In this document: positions 61,856 to 64,000 of the stretch, piece by piece
Position numbering within the stretch: the first letter of the stretch is position 1
How the letters are laid out: every line of letters begins with the position of its first letter
Source: JANRLF01 sp033762815
GTDB taxonomy: Bacteria; Bacteroidota; Bacteroidia; Chitinophagales; CAIOSU01
Reading direction: 5' to 3'
Assembly: GCA_033762815.1 (NCBI GenBank)
Contig: JANRLF010000007.1
Span: 186,001-250,000 of the forward strand
DNA: 64,000 nt
The notes under the pieces: model-generated
Databases searched by the model: none
What the model saw: the letters and a program-made list of their open reading frames with translations, nothing else
Told to the model about the DNA's origin: nothing
Translations under genes and position numbers: made by a program

Positions 61856-62380
61856 CTACTTCCTCGGGCTTACCTGTGTCTCCTTCTTAGGAGGGATGAC
61901 CAATGAATCATTGTAATGTGGCAATATCTGCTTGATGGTAGGCATGCTCAAGGGGTAAGTATCGATAAAATACCATAGCTTGCCATTATCCTGCGATATA
62001 CCAAGTAGATAACTCTCCGTATCGAGCAACTGGCCCCCTTTTTCCATGATAATGTTTTCCTGTACCAAGCAATGCAGTTCTTTGCCAGCATGTACTACCT
62101 TCGTGGGCTTGCCCAACTTGATATCTATTAGGTTATAGCCGTTCTGCTTCATGGCGGTCTGTGCACTAGTCCAACGTTCTATCATCATCGCTTCACCGCC
62201 TGCTTCGGTTATTTGGCTAGGATAGATGTGCTTCAACACCAGTTTAAAATCCCCGGTAATGAAGCCTTGCCTTACTTCTTCGGCCTGTTTCAATATCTCC
62301 GCCGAATAATCAGGTTGCTTGGGCTTGCAACCAATCAACGAGAGCAATCCTATAGCTCCTATCAATAATTTATATCGCAT
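61856..62380 (-). CDS. Predicted lipoprotein of unknown function
   Basis: A 174-aa product from the ATG at 62378-62380, with a lipoprotein signal (RYKLLIGAIGLLSLIGC, lipobox LIGC, Cys near residue 18). The mature body, KQAEEVRQGFITGDFKLVLK then LWYFIDTYPLS near 137, is alpha-beta and resembles NTF2-like or cystatin-like periplasmic proteins, but I do not name a family. Its first base is the last base read in the valS stop codon (a TGATG junction), so it is probably translated with valS. Its 3' end lies close to the truncated HigB. Confidence 0.75.
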   Translation of the reverse strand: MRYKLLIGAIGLLSLIGCKPKQPDYSAEILKQAEEVRQGFITGDFKLVLKHIYPSQITEAGGEAMMIERWTSAQTAMKQNGYNLIDIKLGKPTKVVHAGKELHCLVQENIIMEKGGQLLDTESYLLGISQDNGKLWYFIDTYPLSMPTIKQILPHYNDSLVIPPKKETQVSPRK

Positions 62381-64000
62381 CAATTCAATTTTGCTAAACT
62401 TTCTTCTATTGCCTTTACCTTAGCCTCGCCGTCGCTTAGCTTTTTGCGTTCGCTGTCCACAACGGCGGCAGGGGCACTGCTTACAAATTTTTCATTGCTC
62501 AGCTTGCCTTGTACGGAGCGGATAAAGCCCAGCAAATAATCGCGTTCCTGCAATAGGCGGGCCTTTTCCTGTTCAGGGTCAATAGTATCGCCTGTCTTCA
62601 GGAAAAACTGGTCGGTGCCTACCAGAAAAGTTTGGGTGCCATCCACTTCGGCATCTACAAAACTGAATTCGCCCAAAAACGCCAGCTTCTGAATCATAGC
62701 GCTGAAGGTAGCATAGCGATTTTTATCTTTCACCACAGCATACAACTGCAGCGGCTCCTTTTGTTTCAGGCCTTTTTGGTTGCGCACCTCGCGTACTTTC
62801 GATATCACTTCCTTGGCTGCTTCCGCCTGTTGCAATAATGCAGCATCCACTTGACCGGCCTGTGGCCATCTGCTCACGATGATGCAATCTTTGCTATCTC
62901 TTTCCCGCAACTGGTTCCAAATCTCCTCGGTGATGAATGGCATGAAGGGGTGCATCAGTTGCAGGCCTTTTTCGAAAAGCTCAATGGTGCGCGCCAGTGT
63001 GTGGCTGTCAATCGGTTGCTGGTATTCGGGCTTTATCATCTCCAGATACCATGAACAGAAATCGTCCCAGATGAAGCTGTACACGGCCATGAGCGCATCC
63101 GATAGTCGGAAGGCAGCGAAGTGCGCATCAATATCCTGAATAACTTGGTTCAGGCGACTTTCCAGCCAAGCGATGGCCGCTTCATTGTCGGTGTTTTTGT
63201 CCTCATAACTTTCCCAACCTTTGATGAGGCGCAGGGCGTTCCATACCTTGTTGCTGAAGTTGCGGCCCTGTTCGCACAGTTTTACGTCAAATAGCAGGTC
63301 ATTGCCCTTGGGTGCCGCTATCAGCATGCCTACCCTTACCCCGTCGGCACCATAGGTGTCCAGCAATTCCATGGCATCGGGGCTGTTGCCCAGCGACTTG
63401 CTCATCTTGCGGCCTTCCTTGTCGCGTACCATGCCGGTAAAATACACATGCTTAAAGGGCTTCTCGCCGGTGTACTCGTAACCGGCCATAATCATGCGCG
63501 CTACCCAGAAGAAGATGATATCCCAACCCGTTACCAACACATTGGTAGGGTAGTAATAATTAAGCTCCTCCTTGTTTTCAAAGCCATCGAACACAGAAAT
63601 GGGCCACAGCCAGCTGCTAAACCAAGTGTCCACCACGTCTTCATCTTGACGCAGGGCAGAGAGGCTTAGGCTGTCATCTTTAGTAGCTTTTCGTGCCAGT
63701 TCCAGTGCCTCTTCGGCGGTTTCGGCCACAAAGAAACTGCCATCCTCCAAATACCAAGCAGGTATCTGCTGGCCCCACCACAATTGGCGGCTGATGGGCC
63801 AGTTGCGGATGTTCTCCAGCCAGTGCTTGTACAGGTTCTTGAACTGGGCTGGATGGAATTGTATCTCATCGTTCAGCACATTCTCCAGAGCAGGCCCGGC
63901 CAATGGCTGCATGTCCACAAACCATTGCAGGCTCAGGCGCGGCTCCACCACGGTATCGGGGTTGCGCTCGCTGTAGCCCACTTTGTTATCAATCTCTTCC
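62380..64000 (-). CDS. valS: Valyl-tRNA synthetase, partial (N-terminus beyond right edge)
   Basis: Charges tRNA-Val with valine and edits threonine. The visible part is the C-terminal 530 or so residues. It has the end of the Rossmann core with SRQLWWGQQIPAWYLEDGSF, the class I motif KMSKSLGNSPD, a tRNA-binding helical domain with FMPFITEEIWNQL, and the C-terminal coiled coil (EQEKARLLQERDYLLGFI to AKLN) that grips tRNA. The HIGH motif lies outside the window. The frame is open through 64000; an internal Met at 63981 is not the start. Confidence 0.95.
   Translation of the reverse strand, partial: EEIDNKVGYSERNPDTVVEPRLSLQWFVDMQPLAGPALENVLNDEIQFHPAQFKNLYKHWLENIRNWPISRQLWWGQQIPAWYLEDGSFFVAETAEEALELARKATKDDSLSLSALRQDEDVVDTWFSSWLWPISVFDGFENKEELNYYYPTNVLVTGWDIIFFWVARMIMAGYEYTGEKPFKHVYFTGMVRDKEGRKMSKSLGNSPDAMELLDTYGADGVRVGMLIAAPKGNDLLFDVKLCEQGRNFSNKVWNALRLIKGWESYEDKNTDNEAAIAWLESRLNQVIQDIDAHFAAFRLSDALMAVYSFIWDDFCSWYLEMIKPEYQQPIDSHTLARTIELFEKGLQLMHPFMPFITEEIWNQLRERDSKDCIIVSRWPQAGQVDAALLQQAEAAKEVISKVREVRNQKGLKQKEPLQLYAVVKDKNRYATFSAMIQKLAFLGEFSFVDAEVDGTQTFLVGTDQFFLKTGDTIDPEQEKARLLQERDYLLGFIRSVQGKLSNEKFVSSAPAAVVDSERKKLSDGEAKVKAIEESLAKLN

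Overview
The window looks like a chromosomal segment of a member of the Bacteroidota. The evidence is four secreted proteins ending in a type IX secretion (T9SS) type A sorting domain, two DUF6089 outer-membrane proteins beside uppS-bamA-ompH-ompH-murI, a TonB-dependent receptor with a carboxypeptidase-like N-terminal domain, an FtsZ ending in SFLHDNVD, several TAnnTTTG promoter-like boxes, and start codons without strong Shine-Dalgarno sequences. I cannot name a genus. No rRNA, tRNA, CRISPR array, prophage or intact transposase was seen.

Layout. 1-8 kb: housekeeping and envelope genes (partial pcm, a secreted subtilase, a GNAT/GT2 pair, an O-methyltransferase, a LysM glucosaminidase, hpt). 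7.9-15.6 kb: a leftward envelope operon DUF6089-uppS-bamA-ompH-ompH-murI-thioredoxin. 15.7-20.7 kb: a tight rightward run recG, GGGP-synthase family gene, rsgA, dtd, MazG-like gene and a small membrane protein, ending at an intrinsic terminator. 20.9-28.0 kb: an accessory region with T9SS proteins, two RHS remnants, small orphan genes, an AT-rich membrane protein and many repeats. 28.6-44.2 kb: a complete leftward dcw cluster, mraZ-rsmH-ftsL-ftsI-murE-mraY-murD-ftsW-murG-murC-ftsQ-ftsA-ftsZ, with a probable MraZ operator upstream and a terminator after ftsZ. 44.7-64 kb: mixed metabolism (squalene-cyclase-like repeat protein, TonB receptor, acyl-CoA ligase, AlkD-like protein, PaaN-like aldehyde dehydrogenase, YceI, desaturase, PhoD-like phosphatase, glutamine-synthetase-like enzyme, M20 dipeptidase), then an orphan HigA antitoxin with a HigB remnant, and valS running off the right edge.

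How they fit. UppS makes the undecaprenyl carrier, MurI makes D-glutamate, and MurC, MurD, MurE, MraY and MurG build lipid II. FtsW and FtsI polymerise it at the septum organised by FtsZ, FtsA, FtsQ and FtsL. BamA and the two Skp-like chaperones assemble the outer membrane. Much of the window therefore serves envelope growth and division.

The most unusual part is 22.2-26.9 kb. It holds a 110-bp duplicate of the end of a T9SS gene carrying a new in-frame stop, a 165-bp duplicated block, inverted multi-hairpin elements around a small gene cassette with an RHS tip, and a run of six hairpins in about 175 bp. I read it as a decayed polymorphic-toxin/cassette region shaped by small palindromic repeats. 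That is inference; I did not find a clearly new functional system.
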